A DNA stretch of 64,000 nt from NCBI RefSeq assembly GCF_030551875.1, contig NZ_JAUOZU010000007.1, positions 372,001 to 436,000 on the forward strand, given 5' to 3'. Both the position numbers and the translations under genes were made by a program. The notes beneath the pieces were generated by a model that saw only the letters and a program-made list of their open reading frames with translations, ran no database searches and was not told the origin of the DNA. The DNA is from Fluviirhizobium alvei (lineage in GTDB: Bacteria > Pseudomonadota > Alphaproteobacteria > Rhizobiales > Rhizobiaceae). Shown here in pieces: positions 8,435-17,861 of this stretch. How positions within the stretch are numbered: the first letter of the stretch is position 1; each line of letters opens with the position of its first letter.

Positions 8435-9253
8435 TTATTTGAAAACAGCCGGCTGCTGCGGAATTTCGGCCGGCGGCAGATATGCGGCCTCCTCGCAACC
8501 ACCGAAGTTGTAGCGCAGACCAGCGCGACCTTCGTGGATATCAAAACCCTTGTCGTAGCCGGGACCGCCATTGAGCCGGTAGCCGAACATGTTGCCGCCG
8601 GCGACATGGCGATAACGGTAGCCGACGTCGGCCTTCAGGTTGCAGGTAATATCGACCGATGCACCAGCCATGAGCGCGTAGGTGAAGCGCCAGCTTTCAC
8701 GACCGTGATGCTCGAACGTGCCATCATCGTTGGTGTTCTTGAGCGAATCCCACTTCACGTAGGTGCCACCGATACCGGCGCCGAGATAGGGCGTGACGAT
8801 GCCCCAGTGGCCGATATCGACATAGGCGTTTGCCATCAGACCCCAGGCAGACAAGGCCGAAACGTCGCTCGAGGTGCAGGCATTGCCGCTGTTGCCGCAG
8901 GTGCCCGAGGTCGAGCCGCGGAACTTTGCAGAGAAGAGATAGTCGAGCGTTGTATCGACACGCAGATGTTCATCGATCTGGTAACCGACGCCAACACCGA
9001 GATTGCCGGTATTGTCGAGTTTGGCGCTGTCGAAATCGTGCAGGTTGCTGTTGGAGCCCTGGAAATAATGGGCGCCTTTCAGACGCATCAGGTCGTAGGA
9101 AACATCACCACGGAGATACCAGCCATTGGCGGCAGCGACCACCGGTTCGGCAATCGGCGCCGGCTCTGCCGGTGCGGGCTCGTAGAGGTCTGCGGCGTGC
9201 GCTTGGGCACTCAGCCCGAGTGCCACGGATGCGAATGCCAAAACTTTCTTCAT
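8435..9253 (-). CDS. Outer-membrane beta-barrel protein, Omp25/Omp31-like (paralogue)
   Basis: A 272-residue barrel protein with signal peptide MKKVLAFASVALGLSAQAHA and a Pro/Ala/Glu-rich mature start. Shared blocks with the 6742-7575 protein (GWYLRGDVSYD, YLGAGIGGTYVKWD, ESWRFTYALMAGASVDI, GYRYRHVAGGNMFG) show common ancestry. It has a Cys-bracketed loop (TCGNSGNAC) and two further cysteines near the end (ITCNLK, GGCEEAAYLPP). The C-terminus is a Pro-rich extension after the last strand (YLPPAEIPQQPAVFK) rather than the usual terminal aromatic, which is odd for a barrel. Start chosen at ATG 9253 with a GTGGAG site. Own terminator downstream. Confidence 0.82.
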   Translation of the reverse strand: MKKVLAFASVALGLSAQAHAADLYEPAPAEPAPIAEPVVAAANGWYLRGDVSYDLMRLKGAHYFQGSNSNLHDFDSAKLDNTGNLGVGVGYQIDEHLRVDTTLDYLFSAKFRGSTSGTCGNSGNACTSSDVSALSAWGLMANAYVDIGHWGIVTPYLGAGIGGTYVKWDSLKNTNDDGTFEHHGRESWRFTYALMAGASVDITCNLKADVGYRYRHVAGGNMFGYRLNGGPGYDKGFDIHEGRAGLRYNFGGCEEAAYLPPAEIPQQPAVFK

Positions 9254-9416
9254 GATACGCTCCACATAGATTTTGGCCGGCACTCAATCACCGGTCTGAG
9301 AATTCCCTGATCATCATGGATAATGGAGCGGAAAGGTTAAAACCCACTTAACCAAGAACATTTACCATAGAATTGTTTAAACCGCTGATTTCATTAGTAA
9401 CGGAATCGCCAGACGC

Positions 9417-9443
9417 AAAAAGGCCGGCGTTTGGCCGGCCTTT
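9417..9443 (-). terminator. Intrinsic terminator of glmM
   Basis: AAAGGCCGGC (9419-9428) pairs with GCCGGCCTTT (9434-9443). On the minus strand the stem ends in a T-run followed by GCG. It lies 20 bases after the glmM stop. Confidence 0.9.
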
Positions 9444-9463
9444 GACTTTGGATGCTGGAAGAA

Positions 9464-10816
9464 TCAAGCCGCGGGTTTGACGCTGCCGATCACTTCGATG
9501 AGACCGTCGACGATCCGTTCGAGCTGGCCGCGATCGTCGCCTTCGGCCATCACGCGGATCAGGGGCTCGGTGCCGGACGGACGGATGACCAGGCGTCCAT
9601 GATTGTTGAGCTCGCTCTCGGCCTGCGAAATCGCAGCCTTCACCACCTTGTCCTCAAGTGGTTTGCCGCCCTTGAAACGGACATTCTTCAGCAGTTGCGG
9701 CACCGGTTCGAACCGGTGGCAGACTTCGCTCACGGTGCGATCCGTGCGCTTGACTGCGGCAAGAACCTGGAGGGCTGCCACAAGTCCATCACCCGTGGTG
9801 CCGAAGTCCGACAGAACGATATGGCCGGACTGTTCGCCGCCGACATTGAAATTGTGGCTGCGCATATGCTCGACCACGTAGCGATCCCCGACCTTGGTGC
9901 GCGCCAGCGTCATGCCGCGATCCTGCATGAACCGTTCAAGCCCGAGATTGGACATTATGGTGGCGACGATGCCCTGCCCGCGCAGGATGCCGTCATTGGC
10001 CCAGGTCTCGCCGATCAGCGCCATCAGTTGGTCACCGTCAACGAGGTTGCCCTTCTCGTCGACGATGATCACCCGATCTGCATCGCCGTCGAGCGCAATA
10101 CCGATATCGGCGCGCACCTCGTGCACCTTGCGCTGCAATGTCTGCGGGTGGGTGGAGCCGCATTCCAGATTGATGTTGGTGCCATTGGGTGCGTTTCCGA
10201 TCGTCACCACCTCGGCCCCTAGCTCCCAGAGCGCGGCGGGCGCGACCTTGTAGGCCGCTCCATTGGCGCAATCGATGGCGATGCGCAGGCCGGACAGGGT
10301 CACGTCCTTCGGCAAGGTGCGTTTAACGAATTCGATATAGCGGTAGATGTCGCCATCGACACGCTTCGCTCGGCCGATTTCATCCGACTTCGCCAGTTGC
10401 GGACCGATCTCCTGATCCATCAGGGCTTCGATCTCGCTTTCGAGCTCATCGGAAAGCTTGTAGCCATCCGGGCCGAACAGCTTGATACCGTTATCCTGAT
10501 AGGGATTGTGCGAAGCCGAGATCATCACGCCGATATCGGCGCGCAGCGAACGCGTGAGCATGGCCACGGCCGGCGTCGGAATGGGGCCCAGAAGAAACAC
10601 ATCGAGCCCGGCAGCCGTGAAACCCGCCACCAGCGCATTCTCGAGCATATAGCCGGACAGGCGCGTATCCTTGCCGATGACAACCCGGTGGCGATGCCCG
10701 CCCCGTCGGAAGAGCGTTCCCACGGCAGTGCCGACCCGCATGGCGAGGTCGGGGGTCATCGGGAAGAGGTTGGATTGACCGCGAATGCCGTCTGTTCCGA
10801 AATATCGTCTGCTCAT
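9464..10816 (-). CDS. glmM: Phosphoglucosamine mutase GlmM
   Basis: It interconverts glucosamine-6-phosphate and glucosamine-1-phosphate on the way to UDP-GlcNAc for peptidoglycan and lipid A. The 450-residue protein starts [13 protein letters not shown], the usual opening. The phosphoserine active site is S102 in [13 protein letters not shown]. The Mg-binding loop is LDGDADRV and the C-terminal phosphate site is [15 protein letters not shown]. The ATG at 10816 follows AGGAAAAC; the frame is open further upstream to 10954 but that extension is not family-like. It precedes ftsH in the same order as in other Rhizobiaceae, although here the FadL-like gene lies between them. Confidence 0.98.
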   Translation of the reverse strand: MSRRYFGTDGIRGQSNLFPMTPDLAMRVGTAVGTLFRRGGHRHRVVIGKDTRLSGYMLENALVAGFTAAGLDVFLLGPIPTPAVAMLTRSLRADIGVMISASHNPYQDNGIKLFGPDGYKLSDELESEIEALMDQEIGPQLAKSDEIGRAKRVDGDIYRYIEFVKRTLPKDVTLSGLRIAIDCANGAAYKVAPAALWELGAEVVTIGNAPNGTNINLECGSTHPQTLQRKVHEVRADIGIALDGDADRVIIVDEKGNLVDGDQLMALIGETWANDGILRGQGIVATIMSNLGLERFMQDRGMTLARTKVGDRYVVEHMRSHNFNVGGEQSGHIVLSDFGTTGDGLVAALQVLAAVKRTDRTVSEVCHRFEPVPQLLKNVRFKGGKPLEDKVVKAAISQAESELNNHGRLVIRPSGTEPLIRVMAEGDDRGQLERIVDGLIEVIGSVKPAA

Positions 10817-11065
10817 TGTTTTCCTAGTGTCTGGTGAACATCGCACCTGTCGCGCGGCACCGTCGTCGGCCATGCTGTGAGCGCAACAATCGCCACCGCC
10901 AAAGAATGTCCGCCGATAGGCCCTGCCCCGCACAAAGCTGCACCTGCTGCCCATGCGGACCGAATTCTGATCTCATGCCACAAAATGCTGGCGAAACCAC
11001 ATCAAATTCTTCGAATGTCGCAACACTATGTCATTGCGGTTAAAGCGTCGACGCTTGGTAAAACG
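10817..11065. other. Intergenic region upstream of glmM
   Basis: About 250 bases between glmM and the terminator of the FadL-like gene. It must hold the glmM promoter. Short open frames here lack ribosome sites and family-like sequence, so I call none. Confidence 0.4.
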
Positions 11066-11111
11066 GCAAAAGGCCTCGTGATCGCTCCGATGGATGCGAT
11101 CACGAGGCCTT
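11066..11111 (-). terminator. Long-stem terminator of the FadL-like gene
   Basis: A perfect 16-bp stem, AAGGCCTCGTGATCGC (11070-11085) with GCGATCACGAGGCCTT (11096-11111), and a 10-base loop. On the minus strand it is followed by TTTTGCCG. Confidence 0.9.
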
Positions 11112-11129
11112 CGCCCCCCGAAAGTGATC

Positions 11130-12266
11130 TCAGAACTTGATGCGATAGGATGTCGAGACGCCGAGAGCCCAGTCCCCGCCCGCGGTCGCATCATAGGTGG
11201 CGCCATTTGCGGTCGACTGCTCGCCTGCGGTTAGGTAGCTGAGGCCGACGCCAAGCTGGAACGCACCCGGTCCTGCCTTGAGGGCACCGCCCACGCCGAG
11301 CGTCCAGGTATCCGTCATGATGTCGGCACCGGTGCCAACGCCACGATCCCAGGTCAGGTTCACGGTACCGGACAACAGATCATTGAACTTGTGGCCGATA
11401 CCCGCCTGCACGGTCCAACCGTCACGCCAGTTATAGACATCATGTTGCGGGCCGAGGACCGCGATATCGTAGTTGAGCGCATCGAGAATGCTCCAGTCGG
11501 TCCATTCCACCGAACCATAGACCAGCCAGTCAGGCGCGATGCCGGATTGCAGGCTGAGCTTGATCGATTGCGGCAGTGTCCCCACACCATCCGACGGAAG
11601 CGGCGTCGTGCCCACGACCGGGATTAGCGCATCCGGCGTAAAGTCGCCAGACACCTTGTGCTCGACTTCCGAGCGGTACATCAGCTGTGCCCGCATGGCA
11701 TATTCGGGAATGTCGTAGGCCAGACCAAAACGATAGCCGAAGGCAGAATCATCAGCGAGACGCAGGGTGCCGTAAAAAGTCTCGGCCTTGTAACGGAAGT
11801 CCTGCAGGAAGACGCCGCCGATCACATGGATGCGGCCTGGGCCGGCATCAAACCGCACGGCGCAGGTTCCACCATATTCGTTCGTCGTGAAGCCCTTTTC
11901 GATTGCATAGTTGCCAATCTGCGCAGCTTCGGCTGCATTGGCCTGCGGTCCGTAGACCGATGAGGCGCCGAACGGCTGCGTATAGGTCAGGGCGCAGCTG
12001 AACGAATCGGAAATGCTGGCCTTGATGGCGAGATTCGGAACGAAATAGGATTTCGAAATAGGATCGTCACTGGACTGTACGCCATCGATCGTGTCGAACT
12101 GCCGCTTCGGCGCCACATAGGTGACACCTGCGTCGATCGCAGCTTTTCCATCCTCAAACAGAATATCAATATTTGCGTCGCCCCGCGAGAAGCCGCCCGC
12201 AAATGCATTCGAATGAAGCGCAGCCAAGGCAACCGCAGCAGCCAGGCCAAGTTTCAGATAGGTCAT
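11130..12266 (-). CDS. OmpP1/FadL-family outer-membrane transporter
   Basis: A 378-residue outer-membrane protein with signal peptide MTYLKLGLAAAVALAALHSNAFA and mature start GGFSRGDANIDILFE. The family imports hydrophobic compounds such as long-chain fatty acids across the outer membrane. Visible FadL-like features are the NIDIL/YVAP N-terminal hatch region, the TYTQPFGASSVYG block, LSLQSGIAPDWLVYGSVEWTDWS, and an end in aromatic YRIKF. Start ATG 12266 has a strong GGAGGGGGAT site. It is monocistronic with its own long-stem terminator. Substrate not assignable. Confidence 0.88.
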   Translation of the reverse strand: MTYLKLGLAAAVALAALHSNAFAGGFSRGDANIDILFEDGKAAIDAGVTYVAPKRQFDTIDGVQSSDDPISKSYFVPNLAIKASISDSFSCALTYTQPFGASSVYGPQANAAEAAQIGNYAIEKGFTTNEYGGTCAVRFDAGPGRIHVIGGVFLQDFRYKAETFYGTLRLADDSAFGYRFGLAYDIPEYAMRAQLMYRSEVEHKVSGDFTPDALIPVVGTTPLPSDGVGTLPQSIKLSLQSGIAPDWLVYGSVEWTDWSILDALNYDIAVLGPQHDVYNWRDGWTVQAGIGHKFNDLLSGTVNLTWDRGVGTGADIMTDTWTLGVGGALKAGPGAFQLGVGLSYLTAGEQSTANGATYDATAGGDWALGVSTSYRIKF

Positions 12267-12589
12267 GGTTAAATCCCCCTCCATATGAACCACGATGGAG
12301 GCAGTTTTAGTCAGGTTTTTTTCCTGTTCAACTCACCCGGATTCACGCCAACAGACTGAATTCGTTGACTGATTTACGTAAGAGAATTCATAAGCTCACT
12401 ACGAATTTAACGAAAAGCAATTTTGTTCCAAAAAGCGACTATGTACGATGCATGAATTAGGAGATTTTTCTCCCCAATTACTCCGATGAGGCAATTACGC
12501 CACAGACCCCAACCAAAATTGGCGCCCCAAAAAAACCGAAATCAATGACAGCTCACCCTGTGGGCAAACCGGGATTCGTTTGGCGGAAC
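12267..12589. other. Intergenic region between the FadL-like gene and the ftsH terminator
   Basis: About 320 AT-rich bases that probably hold the promoter of the FadL-like gene. No open frame, RNA gene or palindrome stood out. Confidence 0.4.
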
Positions 12590-12622
12590 CAAAAGAAAAC
12601 CCGCCGGAATCGTCCGACGGGT
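12590..12622 (-). terminator. Intrinsic terminator of ftsH
   Basis: ACCCGCCGGA (12599-12608) pairs with TCCGACGGGT (12613-12622), one G-T pair. On the minus strand it is followed by TTTTCTTTT. Confidence 0.88.
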
Positions 12623-12649
12623 CATACAGAACTATTTAGATCGTAGATA

Positions 12650-14599
12650 TCAGGGCTGCGGCTGCGGTTCGAGATCGCCTTCCGCTTCGCCACCCTTGCC
12701 GCGGCTGTCATCCTTTTTCGGGCCTGCCGAGGGAACAGCCGAGCCGCGATGCGGCGTCGAGCTATCGTCGAAGACATCGCGTGACGGCGGCTTGCCGTTC
12801 ATCAGGTCCCGCAGTTCGTCACCGGTCAGGGTTTCGAACTCGAGCAGGGCCTCTGCAATTGCGGTGAACTGCTCGTTGTTCTCGGTGATGATCCGGCGGG
12901 CAGACTGTTCGCCTTCTTCGATCAGACGGCGCACTTCCTGGTCGATCAGCTTTGCCGTCTCATCCGAAATGTTGGTCGACTGGCTGACCGAATGGCCGAG
13001 GAACACTTCCTGCTCGTTCGAGCGATAGCGTACGCGGCCAAGCTTTTCGCTCATGCCCCATTCCATCACCATCGAGCGGGCGAGGTTAGTCGCCATCTGA
13101 ATATCGCCGGATGCACCGGTCGTAACCTTTTCCGGACCGAAGGTCAGGATTTCCGCTTCGCGACCGCCAAACAGCATGGTCAGACGGGCGAGAGCCTTCT
13201 CGTAGGTCCAGTTGTAACGGTCGCTTTCCGGCAGCGTCATGACCATTCCGAGCGCACGACCGCGCGGGATGATCGTTGCCTTGTGGATCGGGTCGATATT
13301 ACCGGCAAGCTTGAGTGCGATGATGGCATGACCAGCTTCGTGATAGGCGGTGTTGCGCTTCTCATCCTGGGTCATGGCGAGCGACTTGCGCTCGGCACCC
13401 ATCATCACCTTGTCCTTGGCATCCTCGAACTCGGACATCGTCACGACACGCTTGTTGCGGCGCGCAGCCAGAAGGGCCGCTTCATTGACGAGATTCATCA
13501 GGTCGGCACCGGAGAAACCCGGCGTACCGCGAGCGAGCACCTTCAGATCGACATTCGGCGCCATCGGCACATTGCGTGCATGCACCTTGAGGATCTTTTC
13601 GCGACCGAGCACATCCGGATTGGGGACCGTGATCTGGCGGTCGAAACGGCCCGGACGCAGCAGAGCCGGATCGAGCACGTCGGGACGGTTGGTCGCGGCA
13701 ATGATGATCACGCCTTCGTTCTGCTCGAAACCATCCATCTCGACGAGAAGCTGGTTAAGCGTCTGTTCGCGCTCGTCATTACCGCCGCCGAGACCGGCGC
13801 CGCGATGACGACCCACGGCATCGATTTCATCGATGAAGATGATGCAGGGGGCGTTTTTCTTGGCCTGTTCGAACATGTCGCGCACGCGGGAAGCACCGAC
13901 ACCGACGAACATTTCGACGAAATCCGAACCGGAAATGGTGAAGAAGGGCACATTGGCTTCGCCGGCCACCGCGCGTGCGGTCAGCGTCTTACCGGTACCC
14001 GGAGGGCCGACCAGCAGCACCCCGCGCGGAATGCGACCGCCGAGGCGCTGAAACTTCTGCGGATCGCGAAGGAATTCGACGACCTCTTCGAGATCCTGCT
14101 TGGCTTCGTCGATGCCGGCGACATCTTCAAACGTCACACGACCATGCGCTTCGGTCAGGAGCTTGGCCTTCGACTTGCCGAAACCCATGGCGCCACGCGA
14201 ACCACCCTGCATCTGCCGCATCAGGAACAGCCAGACGCCGATGATCAGGATGACAGGAAGCAGATTGAGCAGATAGCCCAGCAGGCTGGAGGACGAATCG
14301 GTTTCCGGACGCACCGAAACCGTGACATTCTTGTCCTGCAGACGGTTGATCAGACTGGCATCGATCTCGGGCGTATAGGTCTGAAACACCTGGCGGGTAT
14401 CGGCAAATGTACCGCGCACCTTGTTACCGGTGAATTCAACCTGAGCCACGCGACCGTCATCGACGGCCTTGACGAAATCGGAATAGGGAATTTCACCGGA
14501 ACTGACGCGTTCGCCCTGTGACTGGAACATGCTGAAAAGCGCGACCAGCAGCACGGCTATAATAACCCATAGGGCGATGTTTCTGATATTCGGGTTCAT
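12650..14599 (-). CDS. ftsH: ATP-dependent zinc metalloprotease FtsH
   Basis: A membrane-anchored AAA protease that degrades misfolded membrane proteins and short-lived regulators. The 649-residue protein has two N-terminal helices (about 8-24 and 108-126) flanking a periplasmic domain. The Walker A is GPPGTGKT (198-205), Walker B IIFIDEID (253-260) and the [23 protein letters not shown]. The zinc site is HEAGH (419-423). A Gly/Asp-rich tail ends EPQPQP. The start MNPNIRN has a GTGAGG site; an ATG nine bases upstream is in frame. An RpoH-type promoter is seen at 14655-14686. Confidence 0.98.
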   Translation of the reverse strand: MNPNIRNIALWVIIAVLLVALFSMFQSQGERVSSGEIPYSDFVKAVDDGRVAQVEFTGNKVRGTFADTRQVFQTYTPEIDASLINRLQDKNVTVSVRPETDSSSSLLGYLLNLLPVILIIGVWLFLMRQMQGGSRGAMGFGKSKAKLLTEAHGRVTFEDVAGIDEAKQDLEEVVEFLRDPQKFQRLGGRIPRGVLLVGPPGTGKTLTARAVAGEANVPFFTISGSDFVEMFVGVGASRVRDMFEQAKKNAPCIIFIDEIDAVGRHRGAGLGGGNDEREQTLNQLLVEMDGFEQNEGVIIIAATNRPDVLDPALLRPGRFDRQITVPNPDVLGREKILKVHARNVPMAPNVDLKVLARGTPGFSGADLMNLVNEAALLAARRNKRVVTMSEFEDAKDKVMMGAERKSLAMTQDEKRNTAYHEAGHAIIALKLAGNIDPIHKATIIPRGRALGMVMTLPESDRYNWTYEKALARLTMLFGGREAEILTFGPEKVTTGASGDIQMATNLARSMVMEWGMSEKLGRVRYRSNEQEVFLGHSVSQSTNISDETAKLIDQEVRRLIEEGEQSARRIITENNEQFTAIAEALLEFETLTGDELRDLMNGKPPSRDVFDDSSTPHRGSAVPSAGPKKDDSRGKGGEAEGDLEPQPQP

Positions 14600-14654
14600 T
14601 GACCTCACCGGATAGTTCGCCCACGGTTGACCGCTTGACGGGCTTTTTCAATCC

Positions 14655-14686
14655 CTAACATAGGCACCTAGCACCCGATTGCCAAG
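14655..14686 (-). promoter_or_regulatory. RpoH (sigma-32)-type promoter of ftsH
   Basis: On the minus strand CTTG (14683-14686), an 18-base spacer and CCTATGTTAG (14655-14664) match the alphaproteobacterial heat-shock consensus CTTG-N17/18-CYTATNTNNG at every fixed base. It lies 56 bases upstream of the ftsH ATG and just after the tilS stop. Use by RpoH is inferred. Confidence 0.75.
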
Positions 14687-14696
14687 CCGCGCCCAA

Positions 14697-16040
14697 TCAA
14701 AAACGCGCGAGAAGCGGAGTGGGCGGCGCGACAAATGGGCTCAAACCCGCCTTTTGTGCCAAAGTTGCCGCGAGCGGAAGAAGATCGATCGGCAGAAAAC
14801 GATCATAGGGTGCCAGTATTGGCTCTATCGTGAGTTCCTCCGCAGATCCCGTTGCAAGGGCTGGGCGGGCTGCGTTTGCCGCCTTTTGCGCCCGGTTGCC
14901 AAGCCCCGAATCCAACAGGGGAGCAACAAGGGCGATGCCCTCGCCAGCATCGCGGATTATCGCCGAAACCTCCCCAACGTTCTTGATCCGAAAGCGCCCA
15001 TCCCAGATTTTCTCTGTTCCAGGCTCGATCGTCACAGGATCGATACCGCGCGCTTCGCGAACCACCGAAAGACGGTGCCGGCGCCGCTCGATGAGACAAC
15101 GGCCGAACGACACCCGGAACGGCATATTGTTTCGGAGCATGTGACCGAGCCTCATCTGCTGCTCCTGCCCCGGGCGGTGCGGTCGCCCGCCGATGACGGC
15201 AATCACCGACGTCAGGCCCAGCATCACGGCGGGATCATCGAACGCGAAGCCGGTTAGATCGATCTCGGCCGCAAGCGTCGAATGAAGCGTTACGTTCGCG
15301 TGAAGCCATGCGGCAGCCTGATGCGCCAATGCGCTTCGGGTGCATGGATGCACGATATCGAAGCCGGGCTTTCTGCCAAGCTGTTGGCGAATGCGGACCC
15401 GTTCGAAAAGCGGATTTTCGTTGGACGGATCCTCGATCCAGGGCAACGCCCGGCTCTCGAGATAGTCGCGCAATGCGGCGCGTTCGAGCCCGAGAAACGG
15501 GCGATGGAACCAGACGCGCCGATCCACGAGCACCGATTGCACCATTCCGAACGCATGATCGGGGTCACGTGCCCGGCGCATGGCAAGCGTCTCCCGGTTA
15601 TCGTCGGCGGTATGCGCGAGCAGCACCAGATCGGCACCCCGATCAACCGCATGGCGGCTGAGAAGGCCATACCGTGCCTCTCGCGCCCGTTCCTGGATCG
15701 AGGCGGAGGGTTTTTCGCCCTCCCAGCGCAGAATGGAATGTGGAATGCCAAGCTGGTTGGCAAATTGCCCGACGGCAAACGCCTCTTCCGCCGATTCGGT
15801 ACGCAACCCGTGATCGACTGTCGCGGCAATGACGTCGACATCCGAACGAAGCCCGGAGATGACAACCGCCTGAAGTGCGGCGAGCAGCGATGTGGAATCG
15901 CTCCCGCCAGAAAAGGCAACGAGGATTTTCGTATTGGGTGGCAGCGCGGCAACGAATGTCCGCATCACATCCTCGGGCCCGGGACCGCTCGACGCAATCA
16001 GATGCGGAGCAGGTTCAGCAGAGCGCGAGGGGATCGTCAT
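14697..16040 (-). CDS. tilS: tRNA(Ile)-lysidine synthase TilS
   Basis: It attaches lysine to C34 of tRNA-Ile(CAU) with ATP so that the tRNA reads AUA. The 447-residue protein shows the PP-loop ATPase signature SGGSDS (residues 44-49) in ILVAFSGGSDSTSLLAAL, followed by ATVDHGLR, LLAHTADDNRET and the Arg-rich FHRPFLGLERAALRDYL. The C-terminal region carries the tRNA-binding extension. I start at ATG 16040, one base after the cpoB stop, so the genes are translationally close. The frame is open upstream to 16124 but that would overlap cpoB. Position between cpoB and ftsH is the common rhizobial order. Confidence 0.95.
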   Translation of the reverse strand: MTIPSRSAEPAPHLIASSGPGPEDVMRTFVAALPPNTKILVAFSGGSDSTSLLAALQAVVISGLRSDVDVIAATVDHGLRTESAEEAFAVGQFANQLGIPHSILRWEGEKPSASIQERAREARYGLLSRHAVDRGADLVLLAHTADDNRETLAMRRARDPDHAFGMVQSVLVDRRVWFHRPFLGLERAALRDYLESRALPWIEDPSNENPLFERVRIRQQLGRKPGFDIVHPCTRSALAHQAAAWLHANVTLHSTLAAEIDLTGFAFDDPAVMLGLTSVIAVIGGRPHRPGQEQQMRLGHMLRNNMPFRVSFGRCLIERRRHRLSVVREARGIDPVTIEPGTEKIWDGRFRIKNVGEVSAIIRDAGEGIALVAPLLDSGLGNRAQKAANAARPALATGSAEELTIEPILAPYDRFLPIDLLPLAATLAQKAGLSPFVAPPTPLLARF

Positions 16041-16041
16041 C

Positions 16042-17031
16042 TCAGCAGGCCAGACGCTTCTGTTCGCTGGCAACCTTGTTGATGATGGCGCGCGATGCCT
16101 TGGGATAGGCCTTCGAGACTTCACGCAGGGTGGCGCAGGCGGTATCCTTGCTGTCGAGGGCTGCCAGAGACATGGCGAGTTTCAGCAGCATTTCGGGCGC
16201 CTTGTTGGATTTGCCATAGGTCTTGTAGGCATTCAGAAAGGTCTTGGCCGATTCGTTATACTTGCCCTGCGAGTATTGCGCTTCGCCAAGCCAAAAATTG
16301 GCATCCGCAGCCTTCTTGCTATCCGGATGGCTGCTGATGAAGCCGGCAAAGCCCTGCTCTGCCGAAGCATAGTCGCCGGCAAGGATCTGCTCATAGGCAA
16401 CCTGATACTGAGATCCTTCCGAGGTCGTATCGAGAGAAGCGGTTTCCTTCGCCGTCGACGTATCCGGCGGCGGCAGATCGGTGGTGGCGATGGAATCCGG
16501 ATTCGGTGTCTCGGCACCGACGACATTGCCGTTGCTGTCGAACTGGATCGAGCCGAGATCGCCGGGCGGCTTGCCGAGCGCCGGGTCGCTTGCCGTTTCG
16601 TTGGCGGCAGAATCCATCGGCTGCTCAAGGGCCGGATCAGGAACGGCTTCCGGCGAAATCTCGCCGGAAGCTGTGTCGGTGGTCTGGGTTTCCGCGCCCG
16701 GAACCGTCTCGAGCGAGCTTTTCTTCTTGCCGCCTTCGAGGTCCTGGAATCGGAATTCGTTGTCTTCCTGCGCCTTTCGCAACTGTTCCTGCATCTGCAG
16801 AAGCTGGAAAGTCATGTCCTCGACCTTACCGGTCAACTGCCGAACCTGCTCTTCCAGTTGCTGGACGCGCATTTCGGCATCGGCCGACTGGGCGAGGATT
16901 ACCGGCGCTTCCTGGACGGCGGGTGCCTTGTGTTTGGATCCGAAAAGATCAAACGCCATGGCACTGGAACCGCTTGCCCAGACAAGAGTGGCGGCAAAGC
17001 CAAACATGCCGGCCATCACCATTTTTCTCAT
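16042..17031 (-). CDS. cpoB: Tol-Pal system protein CpoB (YbgF)
   Basis: A periplasmic protein that links the Tol-Pal complex to peptidoglycan synthesis during division. The 329-residue protein has a signal peptide (MRKMVMAGMFGFAATLVWASG), an N-terminal coiled coil (EMRVQQLEEQVRQLTGKVED), and a long Pro/Ser/Thr/Glu-rich linker. A C-terminal TPR domain begins at YQVAYEQILAGDYASAEQGF. I chose the ATG at 17031 because a GGGA site lies 9 bases before it; ATGs at 17040 and 17088 are possible. A terminator separates it from pal, so it has its own promoter here. Confidence 0.92.
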   Translation of the reverse strand: MRKMVMAGMFGFAATLVWASGSSAMAFDLFGSKHKAPAVQEAPVILAQSADAEMRVQQLEEQVRQLTGKVEDMTFQLLQMQEQLRKAQEDNEFRFQDLEGGKKKSSLETVPGAETQTTDTASGEISPEAVPDPALEQPMDSAANETASDPALGKPPGDLGSIQFDSNGNVVGAETPNPDSIATTDLPPPDTSTAKETASLDTTSEGSQYQVAYEQILAGDYASAEQGFAGFISSHPDSKKAADANFWLGEAQYSQGKYNESAKTFLNAYKTYGKSNKAPEMLLKLAMSLAALDSKDTACATLREVSKAYPKASRAIINKVASEQKRLAC

Positions 17032-17143
17032 CTCGTGCATTCCCGTTCGATTGGAGACGTTGCCCCGAAGCGGCGCAACTGACGTCATCTTTCAATTTTG
17101 AGACAAAAAATCAACGGAGTCGGGCTAAAGTAAGGAAAAACGC

Positions 17144-17170
17144 AAAAAGACGGCCACCAGGGCCGTCTTT
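17144..17170 (-). terminator. Intrinsic terminator after pal
   Basis: AAAGACGGCC (17146-17155) pairs perfectly with GGCCGTCTTT (17161-17170) around a 5-base loop. On the minus strand the stem ends in a T-run followed by GCG. It separates pal from cpoB. Confidence 0.9.
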
Positions 17171-17193
17171 GAGAAAGAATAGGCGTTTGCTTA

Positions 17194-17724
17194 TCAGCCG
17201 CCCGAAAGCGCCGTAACCGCACGACGGTTCTGCGACCAGCAGGAAATGTCGTCGCAAACGGCCACCGGCTTTTCCTTGCCGTAGGAAATGGTGCGCATGC
17301 GGTTGGCAGCAACGCCACGCGAAGCGAGGAAGTCGCGCGTCGCTTCGGCACGACGGGCACCAAGTGCAAGGTTATACTCGCGGGTACCACGCTCGTCGGC
17401 ATGGCCTTCGACCGTGATCGCGTAGTTCGGATACTGGTTCAGCCACTGAGCCTGGCGGGTCAGGGTCTGGGCGGCATCAGCACGGATCGCCGACGAATCG
17501 GTGTCGAAGAAGATGCGGTCGCCGACATTGACCGTGAAATCCTGCTGGGAACCCGGCGTCGCGACGCTGTTGTTATTGTTCAACCCGAGATCATCGGCGC
17601 TGTTGAACTTGTTCTTCTTGTTGGCGCAGCTTGCAAGTGCGATGCCTGCAACCAGTGCGATAACGAACGGATTGCGTGCGAGCTTCGCCATATGGCCGGG
17701 CTGATAGGTTGCGATGTGGCTCAT
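17194..17724 (-). CDS. pal: Peptidoglycan-associated lipoprotein Pal
   Basis: An outer-membrane lipoprotein that binds peptidoglycan and TolB. The 176-residue protein has a lipobox ALASC with the lipidated cysteine at position 33. An OmpA-type domain follows, with VNVGDRIFFDTDSSAIR, the diaminopimelate-binding block VEGHADERGTREYNLALGARRA, and RTISYGKEKPV. The start ATG 17724 has an AGGAG site six bases upstream, preferred over the inner ATG of MAKLARNP. It lies 137 bases after tolB. The order tolB-pal-cpoB is standard. Confidence 0.97.
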   Translation of the reverse strand: MSHIATYQPGHMAKLARNPFVIALVAGIALASCANKKNKFNSADDLGLNNNNSVATPGSQQDFTVNVGDRIFFDTDSSAIRADAAQTLTRQAQWLNQYPNYAITVEGHADERGTREYNLALGARRAEATRDFLASRGVAANRMRTISYGKEKPVAVCDDISCWSQNRRAVTALSGG

Positions 17725-17861
17725 GGCCTGCTCCTAAGTCTTAACAATCAAGGTTGCCGGACTGTAACCGGTTGAGATTAATGCCGGTTCAACATTTATG
17801 GTTAACAAAGCGGAAATCCGCACCGATTTGCAACAAACCGGCAGGATTTCCACCCTATCGA

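Noticed and set aside
10834-11140. Small plus-strand frames in the glmM upstream gap
   Set aside because: No good ribosome site, no domain, and they overlap the long-stem terminator of the FadL-like gene.
12992-14521. A 509-codon plus-strand frame opposite ftsH
   Set aside because: Antisense shadow with His/Asp/Arg bias; ftsH on the minus strand is unambiguous.
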